This document shows, in pieces, positions 9,358-18,746 of a DNA stretch of 64,000 nucleotides. The translations under genes were made by a program, and so were the position numbers. The DNA comes from Halapricum salinum (GTDB lineage Archaea > Halobacteriota > Halobacteria > Halobacteriales > Haloarculaceae). Numbering within the stretch: the first letter of the stretch is position 1; each line of letters starts with the position of its first letter. Below the pieces are notes generated by a model that was not told the DNA's origin, made no database searches, and worked only from the letters and a program-made list of their open reading frames with translations. The stretch spans positions 1 to 64,000 of the forward strand of contig NZ_CP031310.1 in the NCBI RefSeq assembly GCF_004799665.1. The letters are read 5' to 3'.

Positions 9358-10079
9358 TCTGAGACCTCCACTTCGACGTAGGTGGGGTTGAGGACGCGAA
9401 TGCCGGCGTCCTCGGCTTCCTCCTCGATCCGTTCGCGCTTGCGCGCGCCGACTTTCGAGGCGATGCGCACGGCCTGGGTGTCACCGTCGACGCCATCGAG
9501 GTCGTCCGTGTTGTGCACACGGACCTCCTCGAAGCCGCTCGGGTGCAGCCCGCGGACTGCTTCCGGCGTTCGGAAGCCGGCCTCGACCTTCGGGCCCTTG
9601 CCCTTGTGGCCTCGTCGCTGCTTCGAGAGGCCGCCTCGGGGCTTGCGCCAGGAGGTCGGGGTGCGCTTTTTCTTGTGGTAGTCCTGTCGGTTGAACTGCG
9701 GCTTGCCGACCCGCTTGCGCTGGGTCAGCAGGCGCTCGGTCTCCTCGTCGAGGTCGGGCGTCTTCTCGGTCAGCCCGCGAGCCTGCAGTTCCGTCTCGGC
9801 TTCTTCGTCGACTTCGTCTTCGGCTTCCTCGGGCTCTTCTTCCTCGACTTCGGCCTCGGCCTCTTCGGAGACTTCGAGGCCACCGACGTCGGCTTTGATA
9901 CGCGCAGCGAGCGCGTTTCCGACGCCAGAGACCTCCGCCAGATCCGACTGAGAGGCGCGACGGACGTCGTCGACCGTCTCGTAGCCCGCCTCGCGCAGCG
10001 ACTCGGCTTTCGCGTCGCCGACACCGCTGATGTCCGTCAGATCCTCGTACTCCTCCTCGATGTCTTCGTCGTCTGCCAT
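9354..10079 (-). CDS. rpl32e: Large ribosomal subunit protein eL32 with N-terminal HhH extension
   Basis: A 241-aa protein. The C-terminal ~130 residues are the eL32 core ([34 protein letters not shown] ... [12 protein letters not shown]). The N-terminal part holds two helix-hairpin-helix motifs ([20 protein letters not shown] and [20 protein letters not shown]), then an acidic stretch of Glu. This HhH-plus-acidic extension is characteristic of haloarchaeal eL32 and makes it about twice the length of the eukaryotic protein. What the HhH region contacts is not known to me. Confidence 0.94.
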   Translation of the reverse strand: MADDEDIEEEYEDLTDISGVGDAKAESLREAGYETVDDVRRASQSDLAEVSGVGNALAARIKADVGGLEVSEEAEAEVEEEEPEEAEDEVDEEAETELQARGLTEKTPDLDEETERLLTQRKRVGKPQFNRQDYHKKKRTPTSWRKPRGGLSKQRRGHKGKGPKVEAGFRTPEAVRGLHPSGFEEVRVHNTDDLDGVDGDTQAVRIASKVGARKRERIEEEAEDAGIRVLNPTYVEVEVSE

Positions 10080-10615
10080 CAGGCGTCACCTCGGGTTGGC
10101 TTCTCTGTGATGTAGACGCCGTCCTGAAAGACGCGGACGTCCTTGTCCGTGACGCGCGTCATCTGTTCGATGTCGGCAGCGGTCTGGCCGACGTCCTCGA
10201 TCGAGGGCCCCGAGAGCGTGATCTCGGGATCGTCGATCTGGACCTCGGTGTCACCGTGAATCGGCGTCTTCCGTGGGGCCTTCTCCCCCAGGAAGTTCTC
10301 GATGACGACCTCTTCGCCCTGCGCGCTGACCTGCATCGGGAAGTGAGAGTAGAAAATCTCCATCTTGTACTCCCAGCCTTCGGTGACCCCGTAGAACATG
10401 TTGTCCACGTGGCTCTCGAAGGTCCCCACGGTCGCGCGCGTCTTCGCGTCGTCTTCGTCGGACTCGATGACGACTTCGTCGTCTTCGACATCCACGGAGA
10501 CGTCCGGGTACCAGAGGCGTCGCGTGACGCTGCCGTTCGGTCCCTCGACGGTCAGTTCGAGATGGTCCATCTCGGCGCTGACCTCGTCCGGAATTTCGAG
10601 TGCTGTTCGTGTCAT
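10079..10615 (-). CDS. rpl6: Large ribosomal subunit protein uL6
   Basis: A 178-aa uL6 made of two related L6 folds. The N-terminal one includes [23 protein letters not shown] and the second contains [28 protein letters not shown]. It binds near the sarcin-ricin loop. It lies 2 bp after uS8 and overlaps the eL32 start by 1 bp. Confidence 0.95.
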   Translation of the reverse strand: MTRTALEIPDEVSAEMDHLELTVEGPNGSVTRRLWYPDVSVDVEDDEVVIESDEDDAKTRATVGTFESHVDNMFYGVTEGWEYKMEIFYSHFPMQVSAQGEEVVIENFLGEKAPRKTPIHGDTEVQIDDPEITLSGPSIEDVGQTAADIEQMTRVTDKDVRVFQDGVYITEKPTRGDA

Positions 10616-10617
10616 CG

Positions 10618-11010
10618 TTAGTATACGTAGGCGATCACCTGGCCACCGACGCCCTCCTCGCGGGCCTCGTAGTGGCTCATGATGCCGTGGCTTGTGGTCA
10701 CGACGAGTGTCCCGTAGTCACGGGCCGGGAGGAATCGCTTCTCCCACTTCTCGAACTCGTCAGCGCCCGCGGAATAGCGGGGCTGAACCGAGCCACACTC
10801 GTTGATCGCACCCTTCAGTTCGACCTCGAACTTCCCGGCTTTGCCGTCGTCGACGAACTCGAAGCCGCCGATGTACCCGCGGTCGTAGAAGACCTCGAGT
10901 ACGCTGCCGATCTCGTTCGAGGCGGGCTCGACTGTCTGGGTCAGCTTTCCGACACCCTCGGCGTTGTCGACGGCCGAGAGCGCGTTGCTGAGTGGATCGT
11001 TTCCTGTCAT
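10618..11010 (-). CDS. rps8: Small ribosomal subunit protein uS8
   Basis: A 130-aa uS8. The frame is open further upstream to 11124, but the ATG at 11010 ([21 protein letters not shown]) matches the family's start and sits 2 bp after uS14. The C-terminal RNA-binding signature [23 protein letters not shown] is intact. A 30S central-domain assembly protein. Confidence 0.95.
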   Translation of the reverse strand: MTGNDPLSNALSAVDNAEGVGKLTQTVEPASNEIGSVLEVFYDRGYIGGFEFVDDGKAGKFEVELKGAINECGSVQPRYSAGADEFEKWEKRFLPARDYGTLVVTTSHGIMSHYEAREEGVGGQVIAYVY

Positions 11011-11012
11011 TG

Positions 11013-11198
11013 TTAGCTGTACTTCTTGAAGCCCATGTCGCGGGAGATCTCGCGGAAGCACTGCCGGCAGAGCCAGATATCGTACTTCCCGACCAGTCCC
11101 TGTTCGCGACCACAGCGCTGGCACTCACGAAGCTGTTCCGTTCGCTTCGCGGCCTGCTCGCCGGTGGCTTCCTCGGTCTCTGATTCGGATTCGCTCAT
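11013..11198 (-). CDS. rps14: Small ribosomal subunit protein uS14, zinc-binding form
   Basis: A 61-aa uS14 with a zinc ribbon formed by C26, C29, C44 and C47 ([23 protein letters not shown]) and the conserved tail [14 protein letters not shown]. It has an acidic N-terminal extension of about 20 residues. Overlaps uL5 by 4 bp. Confidence 0.95.
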   Translation of the reverse strand: MSESESETEEATGEQAAKRTEQLRECQRCGREQGLVGKYDIWLCRQCFREISRDMGFKKYS

Positions 11199-11725
11199 TC
11201 GGTCACCTCCACGTCGAAGTTGGCTTCGAGGAACGCCGCTGCGTCCTCGGGGGTGAGTCGGTGGTTCGACGGGATCGGACGGTCCGCTTTGTCGCGCTTG
11301 GCGACGCGGTAGCCCGGGCGGACGAGGTTGACCGTCACGTCCAGCCCGTAGATCCCGATCGACGGGTCGTACTCCTGGCTCGGGAACTCGGTGTGTTCCT
11401 CGACACCGAAGCTGAAGTTGCCGGTGTCGTCGAACTGCCCCAGGTCGAGATCGACCAGTGGCAGTGCCGTCTCCAGGAACGCTTCGGCCTGTTCATCACG
11501 GAGCGTGACCTTCGCGCCGATCGGGTCACCCTCGCGGATGTTGAACGCGCCGATGGTCTCGCTCGCCTGCGTGCGAACGGGCGTCTGCCCGGCGACCTCT
11601 TCGAGGATCTCCTCGGCGTTAGCCAGTTCGCGACCACCTTCGCCGACGCCCATGTGGACGACGACCTTCTCGATTCGCGGCTGGCGCATGTCGTGGAAGT
11701 CGCCACCGGCAGTCTCGGAGCTCAT
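11195..11725 (-). CDS. rpl5: Large ribosomal subunit protein uL5
   Basis: A 176-aa uL5, which binds 5S rRNA with uL18. Typical segments are [38 protein letters not shown] and [27 protein letters not shown]. Coupled by 4-bp overlaps to eS4 (upstream) and uS14 (downstream). Confidence 0.95.
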   Translation of the reverse strand: MSSETAGGDFHDMRQPRIEKVVVHMGVGEGGRELANAEEILEEVAGQTPVRTQASETIGAFNIREGDPIGAKVTLRDEQAEAFLETALPLVDLDLGQFDDTGNFSFGVEEHTEFPSQEYDPSIGIYGLDVTVNLVRPGYRVAKRDKADRPIPSNHRLTPEDAAAFLEANFDVEVTE

Positions 11726-12516
11726 TCGTCGTCACCTCCGTCGTCGGCCGACTCGTCGTCGGCTTCGTCGGGCGTCTCCGCACCGGCGTCAGCGTCGGGT
11801 GCGGCCTCCTCGTCCTCGTCGTCGCTCGTGAAGTTCTCGTCGATGACGACCACGTAGTCCGCGATCGTCTCGAAGCCGTCGCCGGTCTCCTGGGAGACGA
11901 GCACGTTGTTCGCCGAGGAGCTGGCGGTGACCTGGATCTCCTCGATCTCACCGATCTCGCCGGCGTGCTGGCCGTCGACGGCCGTGACGAGCGCGCCCTC
12001 TTCGTACTCGAAGTGGGCGACGATCTCGTCGTCCTCGTTGGCGATGACGATCGAGTCGCCCCCGCTGTACTCGCTGGCGTCCTCGACCAGCAGCGTGTGG
12101 CCGTCGTGCAACGTCAGCTGGACGTCGCCGCCGGGCACCTGCTGCTTGCCCACGATCTTTCCGAGTTTGGACTCCGCTGCGTCCTCGTCGATTGCCGTCA
12201 GCGCGAGCCGACCGCCCTCACCGGGGAACACGCGGTAGTACTCCTCACGCTCGACGAACGCCAGGATGTCGAACATCCCGACCGGGCGCGATTCGTCGCT
12301 TTCGGGCTTGCCGTTGATCAGGACCTGATCCTGATTCAGCGCGTAGCGTGCTTCCTTGCGGTTGTCGACGTACCCCAGCACGTCCCGAAGGACGATCAGC
12401 AGGGGCACACCCTTCTCACCGTGCGGGCCGGCGTCGGCCTTCACGGTGAACGTCTGGGTCTTGCGCTCGACGGGCCAGCTGTTCGGTACCGAGAGTCGCT
12501 TCTGATGTTTCGTCAT
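11722..12516 (-). CDS. rps4e: Small ribosomal subunit protein eS4
   Basis: A 264-aa eS4 with an S4-like RNA-binding segment ([35 protein letters not shown]), a central eS4 domain and a KOW-like region ([21 protein letters not shown]). The C-terminus carries about 30 extra acidic residues, a common haloarchaeal feature that makes it longer than most archaeal eS4 proteins. Confidence 0.94.
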   Translation of the reverse strand: MTKHQKRLSVPNSWPVERKTQTFTVKADAGPHGEKGVPLLIVLRDVLGYVDNRKEARYALNQDQVLINGKPESDESRPVGMFDILAFVEREEYYRVFPGEGGRLALTAIDEDAAESKLGKIVGKQQVPGGDVQLTLHDGHTLLVEDASEYSGGDSIVIANEDDEIVAHFEYEEGALVTAVDGQHAGEIGEIEEIQVTASSSANNVLVSQETGDGFETIADYVVVIDENFTSDDEDEEAAPDADAGAETPDEADDESADDGGDDE

Positions 12517-12875
12517 GCACTATCCTCCTCTGATTCGAGGCGCTCCTCACGGCGGTCGTCCGAGAGGTCGAGGTCTGTCACGCGGAGGTTGCTCGCCTCC
12601 AGCGGCCGGGGCACTTCTTCGCCGTCGGCCGTCTCGAGCGTGACGTCCTCGACGTGGACGACGCTGTCCCGGAGGTCGACCGCGATGACTTCGCCTTCGT
12701 CGCCGGCGTAGTCGCCGCGCATGACCTCGACGGTGTCGCCCTCGTTGACGCGGACGTTGCGCTGGCCGTACTCCTCGCGGAGATCCTCGGCAAGCGTGGC
12801 CCGCACCTGTGTCTGCTTCTCGTGCAGGGGGGCGCGCCGTTGGTTCGTGCGCTCTTTGGATGGTTGCTTACTCAT
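12513..12875 (-). CDS. rpl24: Large ribosomal subunit protein uL24
   Basis: A 120-aa uL24 with the KOW motif ([36 protein letters not shown]). Its N-terminus is the archaeal type ([42 protein letters not shown]). It is an early 50S assembly protein near the exit tunnel. It lies 4 bp after uL14. Confidence 0.95.
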   Translation of the reverse strand: MSKQPSKERTNQRRAPLHEKQTQVRATLAEDLREEYGQRNVRVNEGDTVEVMRGDYAGDEGEVIAVDLRDSVVHVEDVTLETADGEEVPRPLEASNLRVTDLDLSDDRREERLESEEDSA

Positions 12876-12879
12876 GGTT

Positions 12880-13278
12880 CTATACGATCATCGTCGCTGT
12901 GGACGCGATACTGCCGAACCGCTCTGCGACCTCCCGCGCGATGGGACCCTTGATCTCGGTCCCGCGCGGATCCTCGTTCTCGTCGACGATGACGGCCGCG
13001 TTGTCTTCGTATTTGACGCGCGTGCCGTCGGGACGACGGATGGGCTTGCGCTGTCGGACGATCACCGCTTCGAGCACCTGGCGACGCATTTCGGGCGTCC
13101 CCTTGGTGACCGAGACGGTGATCTTGTCACCGAGCCCCGCCTTCGGGTGGCGGTTCTTGGTGCCCTGGTAGTTCATGATGCTGATCACTTTGAGTTCGCG
13201 TGCGCCAGTGTTGTCGGCGCAGTTGATCAGCGAGCCCTTCTCGAGGCCCTGGGTCACGTCTGCTTTGAGCGCTTCCAT
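12880..13278 (-). CDS. rpl14: Large ribosomal subunit protein uL14
   Basis: A 132-aa uL14 with the classic signature [23 protein letters not shown] and the C-terminal [22 protein letters not shown]. It forms inter-subunit bridges in the 70S ribosome. Its start overlaps the last base of uS17. Confidence 0.95.
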   Translation of the reverse strand: MEALKADVTQGLEKGSLINCADNTGARELKVISIMNYQGTKNRHPKAGLGDKITVSVTKGTPEMRRQVLEAVIVRQRKPIRRPDGTRVKYEDNAAVIVDENEDPRGTEIKGPIAREVAERFGSIASTATMIV

Positions 13279-13613
13279 CAGTCGTCACCTCCGTCGTCGG
13301 AAGCCACGCTAACGACTGCGTGAGATTTGGTCTTCGAGAGCGGTCGTGTCTCTGCTATCATGACCGTGTCGCCGACCTCGATATCGAGGCAGGGCGAGGC
13401 GTGCGCAGGGACCCGCGAACGCCGCTTCATGTAGCGGTCGTACTTGGGTACCTTGACGTCGTACTCGCGTTCGACGACGACGGTCTTCGCCATGTCGGTG
13501 GAGGCGACTGTGCCTTCGAGGGTCTGTCCGCGCACACTGAGTGTGCCGTGGAACGGACAGTTCTCGTCGTCACAGGTCGTCTCCGGTTCCGGTACGTTCA
13601 ATCCTATCGCCAT
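13278..13613 (-). CDS. rps17: Small ribosomal subunit protein uS17
   Basis: A 111-aa uS17 with the OB-fold core ([67 protein letters not shown]). An archaeal N-terminal extension includes [10 protein letters not shown]. Its start lies inside the end of rnp1 with a 10-bp overlap, so translation of the two is probably coupled. Confidence 0.95.
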   Translation of the reverse strand: MAIGLNVPEPETTCDDENCPFHGTLSVRGQTLEGTVASTDMAKTVVVEREYDVKVPKYDRYMKRRSRVPAHASPCLDIEVGDTVMIAETRPLSKTKSHAVVSVASDDGGDD

Positions 13614-13945
13614 GTGGAATCACCTGTGTGTTCTGTGCGTCGGGCCGGTCGCGCGACGAGCCGTTCACCCTCGATCCGGACTCGCTGTCCATCCTCCAGG
13701 GTGAACGTGAACGTCGTGCCGGCCTTCGGCACCTGGGTCGCGCGGGCATTGCCCGCGCGACCGTCCCGCGGGACGTCGTCCCGCGCTGGCCACGCCCGGT
13801 CGGCTCGCTCGACGTGCAACGTGTTGGTCGTCTCCATGACGACCTCGCCGTCGACGTCCAGCAGGTCGGGGTTCGACGCCGCGACGACGCGGACGTCGAG
13901 CCCGATCAGTTCGTGCCGCGCGAGCGTCTCGGGCGTGCGTGTCAT
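13604..13945 (-). CDS. rnp1: Ribonuclease P protein component 1 (Rpp29/POP4 family)
   Basis: A 113-aa protein from the ATG at 13945 ([21 protein letters not shown]); longer upstream readings run into uL29. The Rpp29 fold is recognisable from [14 protein letters not shown] and [29 protein letters not shown]. It is one of the protein cofactors of archaeal RNase P, which trims tRNA 5' ends. Between these two segments is an unusual insert of about 20 residues ([21 protein letters not shown]). It is encoded by a run of perfect palindromes at 13738-13785. Confidence 0.9.
   Translation of the reverse strand: MTRTPETLARHELIGLDVRVVAASNPDLLDVDGEVVMETTNTLHVERADRAWPARDDVPRDGRAGNARATQVPKAGTTFTFTLEDGQRVRIEGERLVARPARRTEHTGDSTWR
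13738..13785. repeat. Tandem GC palindromes inside rnp1
   Basis: Three inverted repeats lie in 48 bp. Arms 13738-13747 and 13751-13760 form a perfect 10-bp stem with a 3-nt loop. 13762-13775 is a perfect 14-bp palindrome. 13767-13775 and 13777-13785 form a perfect 9-bp stem around one base. All are inside the coding frame and keep it open. They fall at a surface-loop-like insertion in the protein. Confidence 0.85.
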
Positions 13946-13946
13946 C

Positions 13947-14168
13947 TTACTGGTCCTCCGCTTCGTCGAGGTCGCCCTCTTCGTTCTGGATCGTCTTGAT
14001 CCGAGCAATGGTCCGCCGAAGCTCCCCGATACGGCCGGGGTTGTCCGGTGCACCACCCGCGGCCTTGACGGCGCGAGCGTTCAGCAGCTCGGTCTCGAGA
14101 TCCTCGAGTTCGTTCTGCCGTTCGGCAGGCGTCATGTCACGGATCTCTTCGACGTGCAGGATGCTCAT
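13947..14168 (-). CDS. rpl29: Large ribosomal subunit protein uL29
   Basis: A 73-aa uL29, a two-helix protein next to the tunnel exit. Typical features are the start [33 protein letters not shown] and the signature [15 protein letters not shown]. It has a short acidic tail. It overlaps uS3 by 4 bp and is separated from rnp1 by one base. Confidence 0.95.
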   Translation of the reverse strand: MSILHVEEIRDMTPAERQNELEDLETELLNARAVKAAGGAPDNPGRIGELRRTIARIKTIQNEEGDLDEAEDQ

Positions 14169-15115
14169 TCGTCGTCACCCTCCTCGTCGGCTGCTTCGTC
14201 GTTCGTGTCCTCGGAGGCGTCCGCCTCGTCGTCCATTTCGTCGAGGAGCTCCTCGGCTTCGGCCTCGGTCTCCTCGTCGAGTTCCTCGTCGACGGCTTCG
14301 TCGAGTTCTTCGAGTTCGTCTTCGACGCCATCGTCGTCGGGGACGTCGACCTCGTCGAACTCTTCGGCGGCTTCTTCGACGACTTCCTCTTCGATGTCGG
14401 GCGCTTCTTCGGCTGCCTCGGACTCGGTGACTTCGGTGGTCTCCTCGCCTTCGGGTTCGCCCTCGAGGAGTTCCTCGACAGACTCGCCGTCGCTCTCGAC
14501 GACGTAGTCCGAAACGTCGACGTCGTCGTAGATTTCGAAGTCGTCCGGCAGCACCGCATCCGGTGGGATGATCTTGACGTTGACGCCGATCGTCCCAAGC
14601 TTCATGACCGCGACGCCCTGGCCGTGGTCGACGATGTCCTCGGCGGGTTCACCGTTGTGCTTGATGTAGCCACGGTTGAACTTCTCCACGCGGGAGCGCG
14701 CGCCCGTGACTTTTCCGGAGAGGACGATCTCGGCGCCCTTCGCGCCGGCTTCCATGATCCGGTCGATCGTGGTGTGACCGGCCTTGCGGAAGTACCAGCC
14801 GCGCTCGAGAGCGTTGGCCAGTCGGTCCGCGACGATCTGGGCGTTCAGATCCGGCTCCTCGACTTCCTGAACGTCCACTTGCGGGTCGTCCAGGTCGAAG
14901 CGTTCTTCGAGCGTAGTCGTGAGCTTGCGGATGTTCTTCCCGCCCTTACCGATGACCATTCCGGGCTTCTCTGCCTTGAGGACTATCTGGGTCCCCATCG
15001 GAGTCTTGGCGACGTCCATGCCGCCGTAGCCCGCACGGCCCAGTTCGTCGGCGAAGAATTCGTCGATCTGAGTCCGTTGGAGGCCGTCTTCGATAAATTG
15101 TTGTTCGTCTGCCAT
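14165..15115 (-). CDS. rps3: Small ribosomal subunit protein uS3 with long acidic tail
   Basis: A 316-aa uS3. It has the KH domain with the GxxG loop ([24 protein letters not shown]) and the C-terminal S3 domain ([65 protein letters not shown]). The last ~110 residues are almost entirely Glu, Asp, Ser and Ala, which makes the protein about 80 residues longer than non-halophilic archaeal uS3. Such tails occur in haloarchaea; their role is unknown. Confidence 0.95.
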   Translation of the reverse strand: MADEQQFIEDGLQRTQIDEFFADELGRAGYGGMDVAKTPMGTQIVLKAEKPGMVIGKGGKNIRKLTTTLEERFDLDDPQVDVQEVEEPDLNAQIVADRLANALERGWYFRKAGHTTIDRIMEAGAKGAEIVLSGKVTGARSRVEKFNRGYIKHNGEPAEDIVDHGQGVAVMKLGTIGVNVKIIPPDAVLPDDFEIYDDVDVSDYVVESDGESVEELLEGEPEGEETTEVTESEAAEEAPDIEEEVVEEAAEEFDEVDVPDDDGVEDELEELDEAVDEELDEETEAEAEELLDEMDDEADASEDTNDEAADEEGDDE

Positions 15116-15576
15116 TATTCTTCGACCTCCTCGAGGATGAGTTCGACGTCGACTTCCATGCTGTTGAACGGGGAGGCCCGCCCCATCGCGCGGGGCTGGC
15201 GGCCCTGGGTCTCGCCGACCTTGTGGGCGGCGACGTGCATGATTTCCATGCTCTCGCCGTCGAAGCCCTGGTGATCGGCGTTTCCGATGGCGTTCTCCAG
15301 CAGATCCAGGAAGGCCTTCGAAGCCTTGTTGGGGAAGCGACCGGCGTCCCAGCCGTCGATGTTCTTGCGGTGGCCGACGCCCGAGTTGTGCTGGCGGAAG
15401 GGGACCGGCTGGTCACCTTCGACGACAGCTTCGAGGTACGTGACTGCCTCACCGGCAGTTTTGCCCTTGATCTCGCGGGCGATGGCCTTGCTGTGCTTGT
15501 GGCTCATCTGACGCTCCCGAAGCATCGCTTTCGCCGTGGTGTCCGGGTCCGCGTCGACTGAGTAGCTGATTCCCAT
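15115..15576 (-). CDS. rpl22: Large ribosomal subunit protein uL22
   Basis: A 153-aa uL22 of the archaeal type. It starts GISYSVDADPDTTAKAMLRERQMSHKHSKAIAREIKGK and contains VPFRQHNSGVGHRKNIDGWDAGRFPNKASKAFLDLLENA. It lines the nascent-chain exit tunnel. It overlaps uS3 by 1 bp. Confidence 0.95.
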   Translation of the reverse strand: MGISYSVDADPDTTAKAMLRERQMSHKHSKAIAREIKGKTAGEAVTYLEAVVEGDQPVPFRQHNSGVGHRKNIDGWDAGRFPNKASKAFLDLLENAIGNADHQGFDGESMEIMHVAAHKVGETQGRQPRAMGRASPFNSMEVDVELILEEVEE

Positions 15577-15578
15577 GA

Positions 15579-16001
15579 TTACTTGAGCGGTACGAACTTC
15601 GAGGATCGGGTCGCCCCGATGCCGGCCTGTCCGTGTTCGACCGACGTTCGTGTGAGCTGGAACTCGCCCAGGTAGTGCCCGAGCATCTCCGGTTCGACCT
15701 TCACGCGCTCGAAGCTCTCGCCGTTGTGGACGGCGAAGGTCAGCCCGACGAACGCCGGCAGGATCGGCATATCCCGCAGGTGGGTTCGGATCGGGTCGTT
15801 GGCCGTCTCCTCTTCCTCGGCGTCGCGAGCGTCCTCGAGCAGCTGTTCTTTCTCGTAGGACAGGCCTCGTGTGATACTTCGCCGCACGCGTGCGGGGAGC
15901 AGTTCCGCGACTTCCTCGAGCTCCATGTCCTGCAGCTCGTCGAGCGTGTAGCCACGGTAGGTGAACTCACCTTCGTGGCCGATCTGGTATTCCGAACTCA
16001 T
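15579..16001 (-). CDS. rps19: Small ribosomal subunit protein uS19
   Basis: A 140-aa uS19 with the signature [49 protein letters not shown]. The N-terminal region is longer, as in archaea/eukaryotes ([31 protein letters not shown]). It overlaps uL2 by 4 bp. Confidence 0.95.
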   Translation of the reverse strand: MSSEYQIGHEGEFTYRGYTLDELQDMELEEVAELLPARVRRSITRGLSYEKEQLLEDARDAEEEETANDPIRTHLRDMPILPAFVGLTFAVHNGESFERVKVEPEMLGHYLGEFQLTRTSVEHGQAGIGATRSSKFVPLK

Positions 16002-16720
16002 TTGTCACCACCGCGGCCGGTACGCCGCGAGGAGATGTCCCCGACTTTCCGTCCCGGCGGGGCGTTCCGGGAGATCGATTTGGGCTTGCCGGGGTGCTGT
16101 CGGCCACCGCCACCGAAGGGGTGGTCGACGGCGTTCATCGCCACACCACGGACCCGCGGCCAGACGAGGCCGCGCGCTTTCGCCTTGTGGTGTTTCTTCC
16201 CGGCTTTGACCAGCGGTTTCTCCGTCCGGCCACCGCCAGCGACCACGCCGATCGTGGCCCGACACTGCGGGTCCAGACGCTTGAACTCCCCGCTGGGGAG
16301 CTTGACGATCGCGACGTTGCGATCGTGACTGATCAGCTGGCCGTTGACACCCGAGGCCCGGGCGAACTTGCCGCCGTCGCCCTGGTTGGCCTCGATGTTA
16401 CAGACCGGAACGCCCTCGGGGATCTCCGCGAGTGGGAGCGTGTTCCCGGGCGCGATCTCGGCGCTGACGCCGACCTGGATCTCGTCGCCGACCCCGATAC
16501 CCTCGGGGGCGAGCACGAGTCGCTGGTCGCCGTCGTCGAACTCGACGGCCGCGATCGGTGCCGACCGCGCCGGGTCGTGTTCGATGTCGACGACCGTGCC
16601 GGCGATGACGTCGCCGTCTTCGACCTTGCGATGCTGCAGATCGGCCTTGTAGCGGTGCGAGGGGGCACGGAACGTCGGTGTGCCGCGACCACGTCGCTGT
16701 CCGCGAATTCGTCGTCCCAT
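15998..16720 (-). CDS. rpl2: Large ribosomal subunit protein uL2
   Basis: A 240-aa uL2, essential for the peptidyl transferase region. The start is the archaeal [30 protein letters not shown]. The C-terminal signature [38 protein letters not shown] includes the conserved His that lies near the catalytic centre. It lies 2 bp after uL23. Confidence 0.96.
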   Translation of the reverse strand: MGRRIRGQRRGRGTPTFRAPSHRYKADLQHRKVEDGDVIAGTVVDIEHDPARSAPIAAVEFDDGDQRLVLAPEGIGVGDEIQVGVSAEIAPGNTLPLAEIPEGVPVCNIEANQGDGGKFARASGVNGQLISHDRNVAIVKLPSGEFKRLDPQCRATIGVVAGGGRTEKPLVKAGKKHHKAKARGLVWPRVRGVAMNAVDHPFGGGGRQHPGKPKSISRNAPPGRKVGDISSRRTGRGGDK

Positions 16721-16722
16721 CG

Positions 16723-16983
16723 TTAGAACACCCCGATTCGTGAGGCGACTTCCTGGGCGTCGTCAGACTCCGAGAGAGTCACCTCGGCCTTCTTGTTGCC
16801 GTCCATCGTGACCATCGCCGTCACGTTGACGATTTCGACGTCGAACTGCGTCTCGATCGCCTCGGCGATCTCGGGCTTGGTCGCGTCGATGTCGACGATG
16901 AACTGGAGCTTGTTCTGGAAGTCCATCTTGTCCATCGTCTTCTCGGTCACGTGCGGGTGCTTGATGACGTCGTGGAGGCTCAT
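16723..16983 (-). CDS. rpl23: Large ribosomal subunit protein uL23
   Basis: An 86-aa uL23 (VIKHPHVTEKTMDKMDFQNKLQFIVDIDATKPEIAEAIETQFDVEIVNVTAMVTMDGNKKAEV). It is located at the tunnel exit, where it docks SRP and chaperones. Overlaps uL4 by 4 bp. Confidence 0.95.
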   Translation of the reverse strand: MSLHDVIKHPHVTEKTMDKMDFQNKLQFIVDIDATKPEIAEAIETQFDVEIVNVTAMVTMDGNKKAEVTLSESDDAQEVASRIGVF

Positions 16984-17723
16984 CGGTCGGCCACCTCCGC
17001 GACGGCGCTTTCGGTCCAGATCGTCAGTCGACCGGCGTCGCCACCCGGCGCGAGATCTTCTGCGTTGACCTCTGCGGCGGTCGCGACGTCGGCGCCGGCG
17101 AGATTCCGAGCCGCTTTCGAGGGCTCCTCGCTGGTGACGAACAGGATCGACTTCGGTCGGCGGTACTTCCGCCCACGAGCCGAGCCCTGGCCGGCCTTGA
17201 TCTTGGTGTCGTCCGCGCGCTCGATGTCGGCGGCGACGCCGAGGTCGTCGAGCACGTCGACGACTTCCTGGGTCTTGACGAGGTCTTCGAAGTCGTCGCT
17301 CACGACGAGCGGGACGTCGACGTCCTCGTCGAAGTCGTGGCCACGCTCGGAGACGAGGTCGGCGTCCGCGGTGGCCGCGATGGCCGAGCGGATCGCCAGC
17401 TGTCGTTCCTTGTCGTTGAGGGCCAGACCCTGGTCTTTCTGTTCTTTCGGCGGGTGGGCCCGGCGGCCACTGACGGCCTGGGGGACCCGCTTTGCGGTAC
17501 CATCCTGGCGCGGGACGTGTGCCTGACCGCGGCCGCTACCGAACGATTCGGCGGGCGTCCGCAGGCCGGCGTAGTCGTCGCTGCCGTAGTCCTGCTTCCG
17601 GTTTGCCTGTGCGGCGAGCACGGCGCGGGAGATCAGATCCGGCCGGTAGGCCGTCTCGAAGACCTCGGGGAGGTCTACCTCCTCGCCTGCGTCGCCGTCC
17701 AGGTTGTGTACTGTAGCCTGCAT
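16980..17723 (-). CDS. rpl4: Large ribosomal subunit protein uL4
   Basis: A 247-aa archaeal uL4 (L1e type). It begins QATVHNLDGDAGEEVDLPEVFETAYRPDLISRAVLAAQANRKQDYGSDDYAG and carries the tunnel-loop region SFGSGRGQAHVPRQDGTAKRVPQAVSGRRAHPPK. It lies 5 bp after uL3. Confidence 0.95.
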   Translation of the reverse strand: MQATVHNLDGDAGEEVDLPEVFETAYRPDLISRAVLAAQANRKQDYGSDDYAGLRTPAESFGSGRGQAHVPRQDGTAKRVPQAVSGRRAHPPKEQKDQGLALNDKERQLAIRSAIAATADADLVSERGHDFDEDVDVPLVVSDDFEDLVKTQEVVDVLDDLGVAADIERADDTKIKAGQGSARGRKYRRPKSILFVTSEEPSKAARNLAGADVATAAEVNAEDLAPGGDAGRLTIWTESAVAEVADR

Positions 17724-17728
17724 TCAGG

Positions 17729-18739
17729 TCACCCCTGATTGGATTCGGCGGAGACGTAGCGCAGCTCGGGATCGAGCCGCGGACTGTCGGCGGGTCGGAC
17801 CGCCGGTCGGAAGCGCACAAGACGCTGCTGGGGACCGGGGACCGAACCTTTCACCAGCGTGTAGTTCCCGTCGACCTCGCCGTAGTTGACGAAGCCACCC
17901 TCGGGGGTGACGTCGTCGTCGCCGATGTCGAGCAGGCGCTTGTTCAGCTCCGTCCGCTGGTGGTAGCCGGTCTGGCCCTGCTGGGGCACGGTCGACCGGA
18001 CGCGGGAGGGGTTCCACGGACCGAGGTTGCCGATCCGGCGCCGCCATCCCTGGCGGGCGTGTTTGCCCTTCCGCTTCTGGACGCCCCAGCGCTTGACGGG
18101 ACCCTGTGTCCCTTTGCCCTTGGTGACGCCCGCGACGTCGGCGTACTCGCCCGCGCGGAAGATGTCGTTCATCGAGTGTTCCCCGCCGTCTTCGACGAGG
18201 TCCAGCCCGTGCTCGACGCGATCTGCGAGCGAGCCGCCGCCGACGCGTGTCTCCATCACGTCGGGTTCTTTCTTGGGGACGCTAGCGAGTTCGCTGGGGA
18301 CGGTGTGCGTGATGAGACGCACGTCACCCAGGTCGCCGTTTTCGAGCGCGTCCTCGATCTGTTCCTCTGCACCGGACGAACTGCCCTCGGGCAGGTCCAG
18401 AGCGCGGTCGAGTTCCGGGTGGAACTCGTCGGCCCAGACCTCCGTCAGCGGTCGCAGTCCGTACGGCGTGTCTTCGTAAGCTCGAAGCGCGACAGCGCGC
18501 ATCTGCGGCGTCTCGACGACGGTGACGGGAACGGTCGTCTCCATTCCCTCACGTGGCGAGTTGGGTTCGTCGTTGATGAGCACGACGTGTGTCATCCCGG
18601 CTTTGTAACCGGCGAAACCCTGTACGCCAGGCTGTCCGTCGTCGTCGGGCCAGCTGTTGAACCGCGGCGTCTCGCTGGCCGTCCGCTTACGCGGGCCGAA
18701 GCCCATCGAGCCTTTGCGTGGTCTGCTTGGTTGTGGCAT
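17729..18739 (-). CDS. rpl3: Large ribosomal subunit protein uL3
   Basis: A 336-aa uL3. It starts PQPSRPRKGSMGFGPRKRTASETPRFNSWP and has the L3 core with AGYKAGMTHVVLI, GVTKGKGTQGPVKRWGVQKRKGKHARQGWRRRIGNLGPWNPSRV and QGQTGYHQRTELNKRLLDIG. It is the first ribosomal protein of the cluster, 7 bp after the SPOUT methyltransferase gene, a typical archaeal arrangement. Confidence 0.96.
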   Translation of the reverse strand: MPQPSRPRKGSMGFGPRKRTASETPRFNSWPDDDGQPGVQGFAGYKAGMTHVVLINDEPNSPREGMETTVPVTVVETPQMRAVALRAYEDTPYGLRPLTEVWADEFHPELDRALDLPEGSSSGAEEQIEDALENGDLGDVRLITHTVPSELASVPKKEPDVMETRVGGGSLADRVEHGLDLVEDGGEHSMNDIFRAGEYADVAGVTKGKGTQGPVKRWGVQKRKGKHARQGWRRRIGNLGPWNPSRVRSTVPQQGQTGYHQRTELNKRLLDIGDDDVTPEGGFVNYGEVDGNYTLVKGSVPGPQQRLVRFRPAVRPADSPRLDPELRYVSAESNQG

Positions 18740-18746
18740 CGGATTT

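Noticed and set aside
13320-14507. 395-codon plus-strand frame across the uS17-uS3 region
   Set aside because: Its Ser runs are the antisense reading of the acidic uS3 tail; the minus strand holds well-known ribosomal proteins.
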